Assembly: GCA_046302135.1 (NCBI GenBank)
Contig: JBKCIQ010000003.1
Coordinates: 1-18,818, forward strand
DNA length: 18,818 nt
Direction: 5' to 3'
From: AM-1111 sp046302135
GTDB taxonomy: Bacteria > Bacteroidota > Bacteroidia > B-17B0 > Aurantibacillaceae
Below are positions 1 to 8,388 of this stretch, piece by piece. Within the stretch, counting starts at the first letter, position 1; every line of letters starts with the position of its first letter. Under the pieces are notes generated by a model. That model worked only from the letters and a program-made list of their open reading frames with translations, was not told the DNA's origin and searched no databases. The translations under genes were made by a program, and so were the position numbers.

Positions 1-1015
1 TAACCTTTTCTAGAGTAATTTTTATTTCTGAAGGAATTGGTTCTTTAAGTAGCCAGCCAGTTTTTTCATTAATCAATAATGAATTTGCACCGACATCGGT
101 TGCAATAACGGGTACTCCGCAAGATAAAGCTTCTAAAATCACATTTGGCATTCCTTCGCTCCAACTTGGACAAACGAGCACATCAGATTCACAAAGTATT
201 TGAAATATTTTATTTTTATCTTCAACCAAACCATGATACCTTACCTTATCATCTTTTAATTGAAATCCTAATGGAATAGGACCAATAAAATCAATGGTCC
301 AATCTTTTCTTTCAATTATTTGAATCAAGGCATTATTTAGTTCTTTAATTCCCTTTCTATCCTCAAACCTACCAATAAAGACAAATCGCTTAAAATTTCT
401 ATTAACACGCTTTGAATCCATATTTTTTAAACCTTCTACCCCTGAAGGAAATTCAAGAATTTTTTGATTTGCGACATTAATATTTTCTCCAATAATCTTA
501 GTAATTTTTCCACCATATGAAAAAATATAATCTGAATTTTCACATAAATTTTTAACATAAAATGAAAACATTAACGACTTTAATTTATTGCTAATTCCAT
601 TTACTCTCTGAAACATTTCAAATCCATGAAAATTAACACACACAGGTGCGGATATTAAGCCTTGTTTTTTACACTTTAAAATATCAAATGCTGTAAAACC
701 CTTACAAATTATTAAATCAGGTTTTGTACGTTTTAATATTTCATCAGTCACCAATTTACTATATTTTCTATTCGATCTAATATAGTGTCCGGGTATCCAA
801 CCTTGATCATCAAATGGTATATCAATGAAATTTATATTTTTAATTGTTTCATCAAAAAAATAATCAACAAAATCAATTTTTTTTCTCCTATTATGAAAAT
901 GATAAACATCTAGTACATTATTCTTTGAAAGATATTTTACCAAATAATACGAATGAATTTGCATTCCTCCTGTCATCCAAGGATAAAGACCATCAGTTAC
1001 AATTACAATTTTCAA
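1..1015 (-). CDS. GT4 family glycosyltransferase (3' end cut by window)
   Basis: Probable cytoplasmic or membrane-associated retaining glycosyltransferase of the GT-B fold, adding a sugar from a nucleotide donor to the growing lipid-linked glycan. About 338 residues are in the window and the reading frame is still open at base 2, so the C-terminus is missing. The N-terminus reads KIVIVTDGLYPWMTGG, with the glycine-rich acceptor-domain loop followed by MQIH. The C-terminal domain shows FIGRFEDRKG (R216 and K221, expected phosphate-binding residues) and SEGMPNVILEAL with the EX7E pair E287/E295, then PVIATDVG. These are standard GT4 landmarks. No ATG fits: an in-frame stop lies at 1031-1033 and the first usable codon is the TTG at 1015, directly before KIVIV. 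A 115-bp AT-rich gap separates it from the upstream gene, so it may have its own promoter, but I could not identify one. Sugar specificity cannot be told. Confidence 0.93.
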   Translation of the reverse strand, partial: MKIVIVTDGLYPWMTGGMQIHSYYLVKYLSKNNVLDVYHFHNRRKKIDFVDYFFDETIKNINFIDIPFDDQGWIPGHYIRSNRKYSKLVTDEILKRTKPDLIICKGFTAFDILKCKKQGLISAPVCVNFHGFEMFQRVNGISNKLKSLMFSFYVKNLCENSDYIFSYGGKITKIIGENINVANQKILEFPSGVEGLKNMDSKRVNRNFKRFVFIGRFEDRKGIKELNNALIQIIERKDWTIDFIGPIPLGFQLKDDKVRYHGLVEDKNKIFQILCESDVLVCPSWSEGMPNVILEALSCGVPVIATDVGANSLLINEKTGWLLKEPIPSEIKITLEKV

Positions 1016-1130
1016 GCTTTTATTTTTTTTTCAAATTCTTAAACACAAAACATTGTACTATTTTTACACCAACACTGAAAAATTTTTGTTTACTACTCAT
1101 AAGTTAAATTCAAAAATTAATTGAACAATA

Positions 1131-2558
1131 CTACTTTTCAGCTCTTATAAAAAATGATTTCAAATTACCAATACATACAAATGATGAAATTATAAAATAA
1201 GGATAAAGAGGAACAAGATAGCGCTGTTCCGGACAAGCAAAATATAGTATCAACACACTCAATAATGAAATAGGAATTAATACAAATGGATTTTTCAAAT
1301 AAATCATAATAAATAAACCGAATAATCCTGTTGATAAAACAAAAATCAATAGGATATAATAAAATCCCTTTAGCAACTTATGAAAAAAATTCATTTGTGA
1401 AAAAGGTGGAGTTGGAAAATCATTGAGTCTAGAGGGGAAAAGAAAATAAGAGAATATTTTAATTCTTGAACCAAAATAAAAATTAAAAGGGTGTTCGGCT
1501 TTATAATTCAATCGGAATCTTTCTGCACTATGAATAATCTTATGACTAAGTTCAGATCTATCTTTGGCACTAATCTGATCTAAAGAAAATCTACGATAAT
1601 TGCTACGAAGATTAACAAGAGAATCATAATTATAAGCTGTTGAGTAATAACAATCTTTAATTGCACTTTTATCAGGTTCTTTCATTCTACTATTAAGAAA
1701 CCATTCTCCTGCAGAACCTTTTGTCCAGGGCTGTATATCACCACCCCACGCAATGATCAGATTCCAAATCGCAGTCTTTTCCTTACTATACGAACCGAAA
1801 CACTCTTCAACTGACCCTTGTAAAAAAATCAACTTATTATATTTATTATATGTAGTTACTATCCACAAACCTAAAAACAAAACAAGTGTAAGAGAAAACA
1901 AAGCAGAATTTATTATAAAATCCTTTGGTGATTTAATTTTAAAAAAAATGATTAAATAAAAAACTAAATAAAAAATTAAATGTACAGGTCTAAAAAAGAC
2001 AGAACCAATTAAAAATAATCCACTCATAAAATAATTCAACTTATTTGATGATAGTGGATTTCTAAATAAAAAAAAAGTAGCAAATACCAAAAAGGAAACA
2101 CCAAAACTATCCGATAATCCAAAATGATCCCAATTACAAGTAAAAGTGCTGATTGCAAAAAGAAAAAAAGTAAAATAAAAAGCTTTTTTAGACCCAAGAA
2201 TATTTTGTGCTGTAATCGCAAGAAGGTAAACGGATAAAGTACTGAGCATAAACTGTATTAAAACAACAAAAGTTTTACCCCATTCAGACCCAAAAAGAAA
2301 AAATAATGGAGCATAAATCGGTAAAAGACCCGGCATTCTACAATATGAGTTGTAACTTCCATTAAGAACAAAATTTTCAACAGGCAAATAATAGCCACCG
2401 GTATCACCACTACAAATAAAAATTTTGTTTACAATAAATTCCTTTGACCAATTTTGATAATACAAAATTGAAAAAACTAAGAAAAGAATAGCCCTTATTA
2501 TGAAAGCATAACCTATCCATTTAATAGCAAACTTATTTTTATAAAGAAAATCTTTCAA
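1131..2558 (-). CDS. GT-C type integral membrane glycosyltransferase (PMT/ArnT-like)
   Basis: A 475-residue polytopic membrane protein with about ten hydrophobic segments. It resembles the GT-C glycosyltransferases (dolichyl-phosphate-mannose-protein mannosyltransferase/ArnT superfamily), which use polyprenyl-phosphate sugars on the periplasmic side of the inner membrane. After the first membrane segment (about residues 14-34) comes SGDTGGYYLP, whose D52 sits where these enzymes carry their catalytic acidic residue in the first outer loop. RMPGLLPIYAP follows, and near the C-terminus EQRYLVPLYPY matches the usual RY..P..P pattern. The start is taken as TTG at 2558, 5 bp after the stop of the upstream aminotransferase; there is no early ATG. 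The GtrB-like enzyme at 4699-5655 could supply its lipid-linked donor. Similarity at superfamily level is clear, but donor and acceptor are unknown; a polymerase-like role is less likely but not excluded. Confidence 0.82.
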   Translation of the reverse strand: MKDFLYKNKFAIKWIGYAFIIRAILFLVFSILYYQNWSKEFIVNKIFICSGDTGGYYLPVENFVLNGSYNSYCRMPGLLPIYAPLFFLFGSEWGKTFVVLIQFMLSTLSVYLLAITAQNILGSKKAFYFTFFLFAISTFTCNWDHFGLSDSFGVSFLVFATFFLFRNPLSSNKLNYFMSGLFLIGSVFFRPVHLIFYLVFYLIIFFKIKSPKDFIINSALFSLTLVLFLGLWIVTTYNKYNKLIFLQGSVEECFGSYSKEKTAIWNLIIAWGGDIQPWTKGSAGEWFLNSRMKEPDKSAIKDCYYSTAYNYDSLVNLRSNYRRFSLDQISAKDRSELSHKIIHSAERFRLNYKAEHPFNFYFGSRIKIFSYFLFPSRLNDFPTPPFSQMNFFHKLLKGFYYILLIFVLSTGLFGLFIMIYLKNPFVLIPISLLSVLILYFACPEQRYLVPLYPYFIISSFVCIGNLKSFFIRAEK

Positions 2559-2563
2559 TTGTA

Positions 2564-3691
2564 CTAAGACAATAAATCCAATACCGATTCAATTACAAAG
2601 GAAACATCTTCTTGTTTCATCGGAACGTACAAAGGGAGGACAATCGAATTATCACACAAATCTTCAGAAATTGACAATTTAAGATTAGAGTATTCTTTTT
2701 TATATGCAGTTTCCCTATGAGCGGTCATAATACCGCGGCGGGTAGAAATTCCCTTATCAAGCAATTTCTGCATAAGTTCATTTCTTGTTAACCTTCCGCC
2801 GGGAATAATGTAAAGCATGTAAGATTGCCAGTTAGTAAAATATCCTTCGGACTCTTTTGGTATCCTAACAGTTTTTATTCCTGAAAATGCTTGATTGTAT
2901 TTGTAAGCAATCTTTCTTCTCTCTTCAATTAACCAATCCAGCTTCTCCAATTGTTTTATTCCTACAGCAGCTTGTATATCAGTTAACCTATAATTATACC
3001 CAAGCTCTAAATGGTCTTCAAAAATTAAAGTTTTAGATGAATGTCTAACCCTGTCATTAACTGACATTCCGTGTTGCCGCAACAATTTAAGGCGTTCATA
3101 ATATTCATGGCTACTTGTTGTAATCATTCCTCCATCACCGGTTGTTAAAACTTTTCGAGGATGAAAAGAAAAGCAAACCAAATCGCTATGGGAACCAATT
3201 TTATCTCCTTTATAAATTGAACCAGCTGCGCAGGCAGCATCCTCAATCAACTTCAAATTATATTTCTTACATAATGATTTAAATCCATCTATATCTGCAG
3301 GTAACCCAATCTGGTGCACAATGAGAATTGCTTTGGTTTTTGACGTAATCAACTTTTCAGCAGATTCCACATCAATATTAAAACTAAAAGGATCGACATC
3401 ACAAAAAATCGGCTTTGCACCAACGTATCTAATAGAATTTGCAGTTGCTATATAACTCAATGATGGGCAAATGACTTCATCACCTTCTTTAATTCCTGAA
3501 ACAATAAAAGCTAAATGCAATGCGGTAGTACAATTTGAAACAGCAACTGCAAATTTGGCCCCGGTATATTTTGCAAACTTTTCTTCGAATTCTTGAACGC
3601 GTGGTCCTTGAGTTATCCAACCAGATAAAATTGTATCATGAGCTGCCTTAGCATCTTCTTCACTTAAAAATGGTTTAGCGACTGGTATCAT
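2564..3691 (-). CDS. DegT/DnrJ/EryC1/StrS sugar aminotransferase
   Basis: PLP-dependent aminotransferase of 375 residues, the usual length for the family that aminates keto sugars bound to nucleotides. The start MIPVAKPFLSEED and the segment GWITQGPRVQEFE are typical of the perosamine synthase/PseC-like branch that forms 4-amino sugars. Further landmarks are SNCTTALHL (phosphate-binding turn), LIEDAACAAG with D151 facing the PLP nitrogen, and SFHPRKVLTTGDGGM, where K180 is the expected Schiff-base lysine. The ATG at 3691 overlaps the stop of the upstream epimerase gene by 4 bp (ATGA), suggesting coupled translation. By family knowledge it probably acts on a 4-keto sugar, but no 4,6-dehydratase is present in the window, so the keto substrate must come from elsewhere. 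The regiochemistry is inferred only from the N-terminal pattern. Confidence 0.92.
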   Translation of the reverse strand: MIPVAKPFLSEEDAKAAHDTILSGWITQGPRVQEFEEKFAKYTGAKFAVAVSNCTTALHLAFIVSGIKEGDEVICPSLSYIATANSIRYVGAKPIFCDVDPFSFNIDVESAEKLITSKTKAILIVHQIGLPADIDGFKSLCKKYNLKLIEDAACAAGSIYKGDKIGSHSDLVCFSFHPRKVLTTGDGGMITTSSHEYYERLKLLRQHGMSVNDRVRHSSKTLIFEDHLELGYNYRLTDIQAAVGIKQLEKLDWLIEERRKIAYKYNQAFSGIKTVRIPKESEGYFTNWQSYMLYIIPGGRLTRNELMQKLLDKGISTRRGIMTAHRETAYKKEYSNLKLSISEDLCDNSIVLPLYVPMKQEDVSFVIESVLDLLS

Positions 3692-4668
3692 AAAGATGTC
3701 GATTTGTTATTTTGTTTTTCGAAGTACCAATCAGATAAAAGTTTCAATCCCGTTTCTAATTTGATGATTGGCTCAAAGCCCAATAAATTTTTAGCCTTAG
3801 AAATATCAGCAATCCTTCGGCTAACAGGATTCACTGTATTTTCTTCCCTGAATTCAGGTTTTAAATCAAATTTATTAACCGTAATTAAAATCTCTAACAA
3901 TTCTTTTAATGAAGTTTCACGATTGCAACCAACATTAAAAACTTCATCCGTTACATCAGAATTTAATGCGGCAATATTTACCCTGGCTATATCAGACACA
4001 TACACAAAATCCATTGATGTATTTCCATCTCCAAATATTAATGGATTTTTTCTATCCCTTATGCAATCAAGCCACTTAATCATCACTTCAGTATATTTTC
4101 CGTCAGTATCCATCCTGGGCCCATAGACATTGAAATAACGAAGTGCCACATAATCCAAATCATACATAAATTTAAAGCTCCTGAACAATTGTTCACCCCA
4201 CAATTTCGCTCCGCCATAAAATGTTTGATTATTGTAGGAATTATCAGTTTCAGGAGTTGGAAAATTTTGTGCAAGACCATAAACGGAAGCACTGGAAGAA
4301 TATATTATTTTTTTTATCTTATACTTCTGACACAATTGTGCCAAATTAAAAGTTGCCTTAAGCATAACATCAAAACCTTCTGATGGATCTGCAGCGCATG
4401 CATTAATTCTTAAAGCTGCCATATGGAAAACATAATCTACACCCTTAATACATTTTTCCAAAAGTAAAACATCTCTAATATCACCTTCAACAAAATTTAT
4501 TTTTGGATTTTTATAAAAAGAATTCATATTTTGATATGATCCTCTAATTAAATTATCCAAGATAATAATTTGCTTGGGTTCGTGTAGAAGTAATTCTTCA
4601 ACAACATAAGAACCAATAAATCCTGCACCGCCTGTTATGAAAATGACAGAATCTTTTATTTTATTCAT
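3688..4668 (-). CDS. NAD-dependent sugar epimerase (extended SDR, GalE-like)
   Basis: A 326-residue extended short-chain dehydrogenase that works on a nucleotide sugar in the cytoplasm. The Rossmann motif is GGAGFIG (residues 13-19), with D38 after the second strand for NAD binding. The catalytic region reads SSSASVYG (124-131) and YGGAK, giving Y151 and K155, then RYFNVYGPR in the substrate domain. The serine-rich SSSASVYG matches epimerases. The TDE triad expected in 4,6-dehydratases is absent, so C4 epimerisation is more likely than dehydration. The gene starts with ATG at 4668, 30 bp after the upstream GT2 stop, and overlaps the downstream aminotransferase by 4 bp. Which UDP-, dTDP- or GDP-sugar it uses cannot be read from the sequence. 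Confidence 0.9.
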   Translation of the reverse strand: MNKIKDSVIFITGGAGFIGSYVVEELLLHEPKQIIILDNLIRGSYQNMNSFYKNPKINFVEGDIRDVLLLEKCIKGVDYVFHMAALRINACAADPSEGFDVMLKATFNLAQLCQKYKIKKIIYSSSASVYGLAQNFPTPETDNSYNNQTFYGGAKLWGEQLFRSFKFMYDLDYVALRYFNVYGPRMDTDGKYTEVMIKWLDCIRDRKNPLIFGDGNTSMDFVYVSDIARVNIAALNSDVTDEVFNVGCNRETSLKELLEILITVNKFDLKPEFREENTVNPVSRRIADISKAKNLLGFEPIIKLETGLKLLSDWYFEKQNNKSTSL

Positions 4669-4698
4669 AAATATTTTGAAAGTTTGGATTAATTTTCC

Positions 4699-5655
4699 CT
4701 ACAATTTTTTTTCAAATAATTCAGACGCACTTTCAATATGATATAACGATCTTTTTCTCGACTCCTCAAGATTTCGCCAAAGATATTCCCCAAGTACACC
4801 AATCATTAGCATTTGAATACCACCAAGAATCAGAACCACTACCATCATGCTGGTCCAACCTTGAATTTGAGTATTAAAAACAAGCTTTAAAAAAATAACA
4901 ATTGAAGCATAAAAAAACCCCCCCAATGCTGTAATTAAACCAATTATAGACATAAACCTCATTGGCAAATAGGAAAAACCAACAAATGCATCTATAAAAG
5001 CATTTATCTTTTTACTTAACGTCCATTTCGACTTTCCTCTTAATCGTGCTTCTTTAATATATTCAACTCCCGTTTGATTGAAACCCATCCATGCTATTAA
5101 TGCCCCCAAACTAGGTTTTGAACCAGCTTCTTTAACAAGCTTTTTATAAACCTTTTTATCTAATAAGGCAAAATCAGCCCCGGAATAATTCAAATTAGTA
5201 AATCTATTAAACAATAAATTGAAAATTTTGGAATTCAATCTAGTTAATAATGATATTCCTTCAATTTTTTTCCTTAAAGCCCAAACTACGTGATATCCTT
5301 GTTTAGCCTTCAATAACATTGCATTGATAAGTTCAGGTGGATCTTGTAAATCTGCAGCAAGAAAAACCGCGTAATCACCATCTGCATAATTTAATCCGGC
5401 AAGAATTGCAATATGACTACCGGAATTTTTCGATAATCTTAAAAAATTAATACTATTTACTTCCTCACAAATATCTTTAATTATTAATGGTGTTTTATCT
5501 AAACTGTGGTCATCAACAAATATAACTTCAGGTTCAATTCCACTTAGTCTCATCTGGTCCATCATTTTAAACAATCTCTCCTTTAACGATGGTAAATTTT
5601 CCTCTTCATTATACACAGGAACAATTACGGATAACCTAAGATTCTGAGTGCTCAT
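4699..5655 (-). CDS. GtrB/DPM1-like polyprenyl-phosphate glycosyltransferase (GT2)
   Basis: A 318-residue GT2 enzyme with a cytoplasmic GT-A domain and two C-terminal membrane helices, the architecture of GtrB, ArnC and DPM1-type proteins. These move a sugar from a nucleotide donor to undecaprenyl phosphate. Motifs seen: IVPVYNEEENLP (11-22), FVDDHSLDKT with D48/D49, and LAADLQDPPELI (99-110), the acidic donor/metal site characteristic of this subgroup. The conserved FVGFSYLPMR precedes the first hydrophobic segment, and the second ends at LGEYLWRN. It starts at ATG 5655, overlapping the upstream aminotransferase stop by 4 bp. In Gtr systems such an enzyme works with a flippase (GtrA) and a GT-C transferase. 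The GT-C protein at 1131-2558 is a plausible partner, while no GtrA-like gene is visible. The sugar is unknown. Confidence 0.92.
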   Translation of the reverse strand: MSTQNLRLSVIVPVYNEEENLPSLKERLFKMMDQMRLSGIEPEVIFVDDHSLDKTPLIIKDICEEVNSINFLRLSKNSGSHIAILAGLNYADGDYAVFLAADLQDPPELINAMLLKAKQGYHVVWALRKKIEGISLLTRLNSKIFNLLFNRFTNLNYSGADFALLDKKVYKKLVKEAGSKPSLGALIAWMGFNQTGVEYIKEARLRGKSKWTLSKKINAFIDAFVGFSYLPMRFMSIIGLITALGGFFYASIVIFLKLVFNTQIQGWTSMMVVVLILGGIQMLMIGVLGEYLWRNLEESRKRSLYHIESASELFEKKL

Positions 5656-6809
5656 ATTTCTTTAATTTTGCTAGAGTCTTTTAGAATTTCTTTTAAGCAT
5701 TTCGCACAATTAACCACTTGACTCAAATCGACAACATTATCTACCCACAAATTTACTACTCTTCGTGCCAACTTTTCTGCATTTGGGCATTTATCTGTGC
5801 TTCTGAAGAAAGTATTAACTGACCAATACAAATTAGATACATGGAAACCCTTTTTTCGAAGTGATTCTGAAATAGCTACTTGATCCAACATTTCATCAAG
5901 CAAAAATGAAAATCTCCAACATACACCACTCTTATTTCCATTTGCTAATACACTGTGATTTGTAAATTCATTGAAGATTTCAGAATAAATATTTGCTTTA
6001 ACAATCCGTGAAGATAAATTTTCTTCAAGTGAATTAAAATCAGAATGCAGTTTATCAGTTAATGTGAAAGATTTCAAATACAAATCTTTATAGTTTTTGG
6101 CTATTTCAGGGAACCAAGAATCGATTAAAATATTTTTGTTTAACCGAATTAGACTTACTAGTCCATGATGAATATTTCTATAACTTAAAGCAAGTTGTGA
6201 CTTCAGTTCAGAATTATCTAATTCTATTGCATTCCATGTTTTTTTATAATCACAATTAATTATTGGTTTTTTTGAAACCAGAGCTCCACCACCAAATTCC
6301 ATAATTTTCGTTTTATTAAAACTACAAATGGTGTAGTCACCAACAGAACCAGCCCAAGATTGATCAGGCAGTACAGCACCAAAAGCATGGGCAATATCTT
6401 CTATAAGAAAAATATTTTTTTCATCACACCAATTTTTAATTTCAGTAAGATCAGCCGTGTTTCCATATAAATGGATAAAAACTACTGCAACAGTATTTTG
6501 ATTTACAAGAGATTTAATTGAATCAAGGTCGACCAGCCCACTATCCATATTTACATCAGCATACCTTGGAATAAGACCGGATAGTAATGCTGTGTTGGTT
6601 GGAGTGGAACATGAAATTGCAGGCAAAATTACTTCAGGAGAATTGTTTGTTTTTGCCTTACTGATTATATCATTAAATGCAAGTAAAAAAGCAGTAGCTC
6701 CTCGTCCTGTCCAAATTAATTCTTGCGACTTAAATCTTTCCAATATTTTGTGCTCCGGATCTTTCAATTCAGTATAACTGTCTAATATTTTATAATTAAA
6801 GAAAATCAT
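5652..6809 (-). CDS. Divergent DegT/DnrJ/EryC1/StrS-like aminotransferase
   Basis: A 385-residue PLP-fold type I protein that belongs to, or lies close to, the DegT/StrS family but is clearly divergent. It has VILPAISCSTPTNTALLSG where the family carries the substrate loop, FIHLYGNTADLTEI, LIEDIAHAFGA with D138 as expected PLP-ring aspartate, and CSFNKTKIMEFGGG with K168 as expected Schiff-base lysine. Catalytic residues therefore appear intact, so it should be active rather than regulatory. The N-terminus lacks the usual IPfldL-type opening and has WTGRGATAF as its phosphate-binding turn in place of the common NGTxAL. It starts at ATG 6809, overlapping the upstream deacetylase-like gene by 4 bp, and overlaps the downstream GtrB-like gene by 4 bp. 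Substrate unknown; it could act on a keto sugar or on a smaller aldehyde or keto acid. Confidence 0.85.
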   Translation of the reverse strand: MIFFNYKILDSYTELKDPEHKILERFKSQELIWTGRGATAFLLAFNDIISKAKTNNSPEVILPAISCSTPTNTALLSGLIPRYADVNMDSGLVDLDSIKSLVNQNTVAVVFIHLYGNTADLTEIKNWCDEKNIFLIEDIAHAFGAVLPDQSWAGSVGDYTICSFNKTKIMEFGGGALVSKKPIINCDYKKTWNAIELDNSELKSQLALSYRNIHHGLVSLIRLNKNILIDSWFPEIAKNYKDLYLKSFTLTDKLHSDFNSLEENLSSRIVKANIYSEIFNEFTNHSVLANGNKSGVCWRFSFLLDEMLDQVAISESLRKKGFHVSNLYWSVNTFFRSTDKCPNAEKLARRVVNLWVDNVVDLSQVVNCAKCLKEILKDSSKIKEI

Positions 6810-7741
6810 TTTCTAGACCATTTGCTTCTGAACAAATTTCCTATCTGATTAATTGTAACAAATTCGTAGCATATACCCGCTGAATTAATTTTTTCAATAA
6901 ACAATTGAAGATTAATATAGAAGTCCAACTGATTTCCCGAAAAAAGCAGATCTCCTTTACGACTTTTCATTAATTCATCAGGATGACAAACAAAATTCCA
7001 GCAAAAGGGTTTATTAATAAAGGAATTAATATCTATTCCTCTTAACCAATTTGAAAAATATTCTTTTTTAACGGCAAGATTCATATATCGAATTTTAGTT
7101 GCCTTATCATAACCTGTTTTGGTAAGCCAAGAAGACATTGGAATTTCAATTAAACTTCCTTCTTTTGATGCAACCTTATTCAAATTGTTTTTATCAGGGA
7201 AATAAGGCTGTTGAGGGGAATCTAGCCAGTTAATTGGATGTTCCGGCATTCTGGAAATTCCAGGAATTGCAGTGCTATCGTTTAATATGCCAAAAGACTC
7301 CAGTGTCGCAAAAGTTTTAATTGTATGCCAGCCCTCACCGTTTCTAAATGAGTAAAATTTTAAATCTCTTTTGTTTATTAGTTGCCATGTTTTTTCCAAT
7401 GCATCACAATTAAAGGAGTCATCAATACTAATTTTATACTCTCCATTAATAAATTCGTAAATATGAGGATGCCATGCTAATTCATGACCAAGGCTTTCAA
7501 ATTCTCTCCATTTGTTGTAGTATTTTTCAAATAAAAAAAATGAATCACCACAAAATTTTTCAATCTGGTCATCTATTCGTATGAACCACGTAAAAGGAAT
7601 AATCTTTTTAAAGTTATCTGATAAGAAATAAGGTAAACTAAGAATTTCCTCAAGACCAACAAAAGAAGATGCGTTTCGATTTGCCGTTATACCACTAAGA
7701 CCGTCTGGATCAGTATCGAAAGTGAGGGAAATGTAATGCAT
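6806..7741 (-). CDS. Polysaccharide deacetylase-like protein (NodB-fold)
   Basis: A 311-residue protein resembling divergent members of the NodB-type metal-dependent deacetylase family (CE4), which remove N- or O-linked acyl groups from sugars. Near the N-terminus, SLTFDTDPDG (5-14) corresponds to motif 1 with D9, D11 and D13. TWFIRIDD follows at about 51. GHELAWHPHIYE (85-96) holds H86, H91 and H93, equivalent to the metal-binding H..H motif 2. SFRNGEGWH (131-139) fits the arginine motif 3, and NFVCHPDEL (249-257) the late histidine motif. No signal peptide is visible, so cytoplasmic action on a precursor is likely. I chose ATG 7741, 5 bp after the upstream TAG, rather than the in-frame TTG at 7753, which lies inside the upstream gene and only adds four residues. 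Whether it deacylates a nucleotide sugar, a lipid-linked glycan or something else is unknown. Confidence 0.8.
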   Translation of the reverse strand: MHYISLTFDTDPDGLSGITANRNASSFVGLEEILSLPYFLSDNFKKIIPFTWFIRIDDQIEKFCGDSFFLFEKYYNKWREFESLGHELAWHPHIYEFINGEYKISIDDSFNCDALEKTWQLINKRDLKFYSFRNGEGWHTIKTFATLESFGILNDSTAIPGISRMPEHPINWLDSPQQPYFPDKNNLNKVASKEGSLIEIPMSSWLTKTGYDKATKIRYMNLAVKKEYFSNWLRGIDINSFINKPFCWNFVCHPDELMKSRKGDLLFSGNQLDFYINLQLFIEKINSAGICYEFVTINQIGNLFRSKWSRK

Positions 7742-7746
7742 TGAAA

Positions 7747-8385
7747 CTACCAAACAAAATCAGGAGCATCCATTTTAAACAATTGAATACAAAATTCAAA
7801 TGGTCTGTGATCATGCCTTAACAACACCCTCTTTGTAAGTGACTTGGCATGTGAAAATATTTTTTCAGGAGAATAATAAAACAACTCATCATTTTTGAAA
7901 TCAACATATTCAGACATCATGTCTATGCTTATTCCGACTTTGCAATGTTGAAAACAAATAGACATCATCTCCTTCATTACCTCCATATTATCTGAGGTTT
8001 CATATCTGTTATTTAGAACCTGTGATAAAACAATATTGTCAAACTCTCCACCAATACCATCATCGAAAACATTTCTTTTATAAAATTTTGCTTCCTTATA
8101 ATTATGGTTGCAAAAATCAACATACTCTGAAACAATGTCATATCCGGTGTACTGAAATCTCTGATTTGTACTCTTTAAATAATTATAAAAATCTCCAAGA
8201 CCGGAACCGATGTCTAGAACAGAAGGATATTCGGTCTTTATAGAGGAGGCGTGAACTTTGTGTCTCATATTCTGTTTCTCAACTGAACCTGATTTCAGAG
8301 AGTCGAAGCCAAGGCCAAATTCTTGAATTCTTTTTCTGTATTTTTCTCCAACCGAAAAAAGATCTTTCTCTGATAATTTAGACAT
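7747..8385 (-). CDS. Class I SAM-dependent methyltransferase
   Basis: A 212-residue Rossmann-type methyltransferase. SAM-binding motif I is VLDIGSGLGDF (56-66), followed by YDIVSEYVD with acidic D83 at the end of strand 2, which should contact the SAM ribose, and IVLSQVLNNRYET (118-130) as motif IV. The C-terminal YYSPEKIFSHA and LLRHDHRPFEFCI stretch supplies the substrate side. No membrane segment or signal peptide is seen, so it is cytoplasmic. ATG 8385 lies 3 bp after the upstream ATP-grasp stop, and the stop is followed after 5 bp by the deacetylase-like gene, indicating co-transcription. Possible targets are a sugar hydroxyl, an amino group, or the amino-acid-like product expected from the three genes upstream; the sequence does not choose among these. 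Confidence 0.86.
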   Translation of the reverse strand: MSKLSEKDLFSVGEKYRKRIQEFGLGFDSLKSGSVEKQNMRHKVHASSIKTEYPSVLDIGSGLGDFYNYLKSTNQRFQYTGYDIVSEYVDFCNHNYKEAKFYKRNVFDDGIGGEFDNIVLSQVLNNRYETSDNMEVMKEMMSICFQHCKVGISIDMMSEYVDFKNDELFYYSPEKIFSHAKSLTKRVLLRHDHRPFEFCIQLFKMDAPDFVW

Positions 8386-8388
8386 GAT

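Noticed and set aside
844..1107. Open plus-strand frame of 87 codons rich in F, N and K
   Set aside because: It lies mostly opposite the start of the GT4 gene; the composition reflects AT-rich DNA read in the wrong frame.
3704..4126. Open plus-strand frame of 140 codons opposite the epimerase gene
   Set aside because: It is fully antisense to a gene with clear SDR motifs, its translation shows no domain, and it has no neighbours on that strand.
3688..4668. Assignment of the SDR gene as a 4,6-dehydratase (PseB- or RmlB-like)
   Set aside because: The catalytic segment reads SSSASVYG, without the acidic residues of the dehydratase TDE triad; epimerase fits better.
7742..7753. TTG start for the deacetylase-like gene
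   Set aside because: The ATG at 7741 sits 5 bp after the upstream stop and directly before the conserved first strand; the TTG is within the upstream reading frame.
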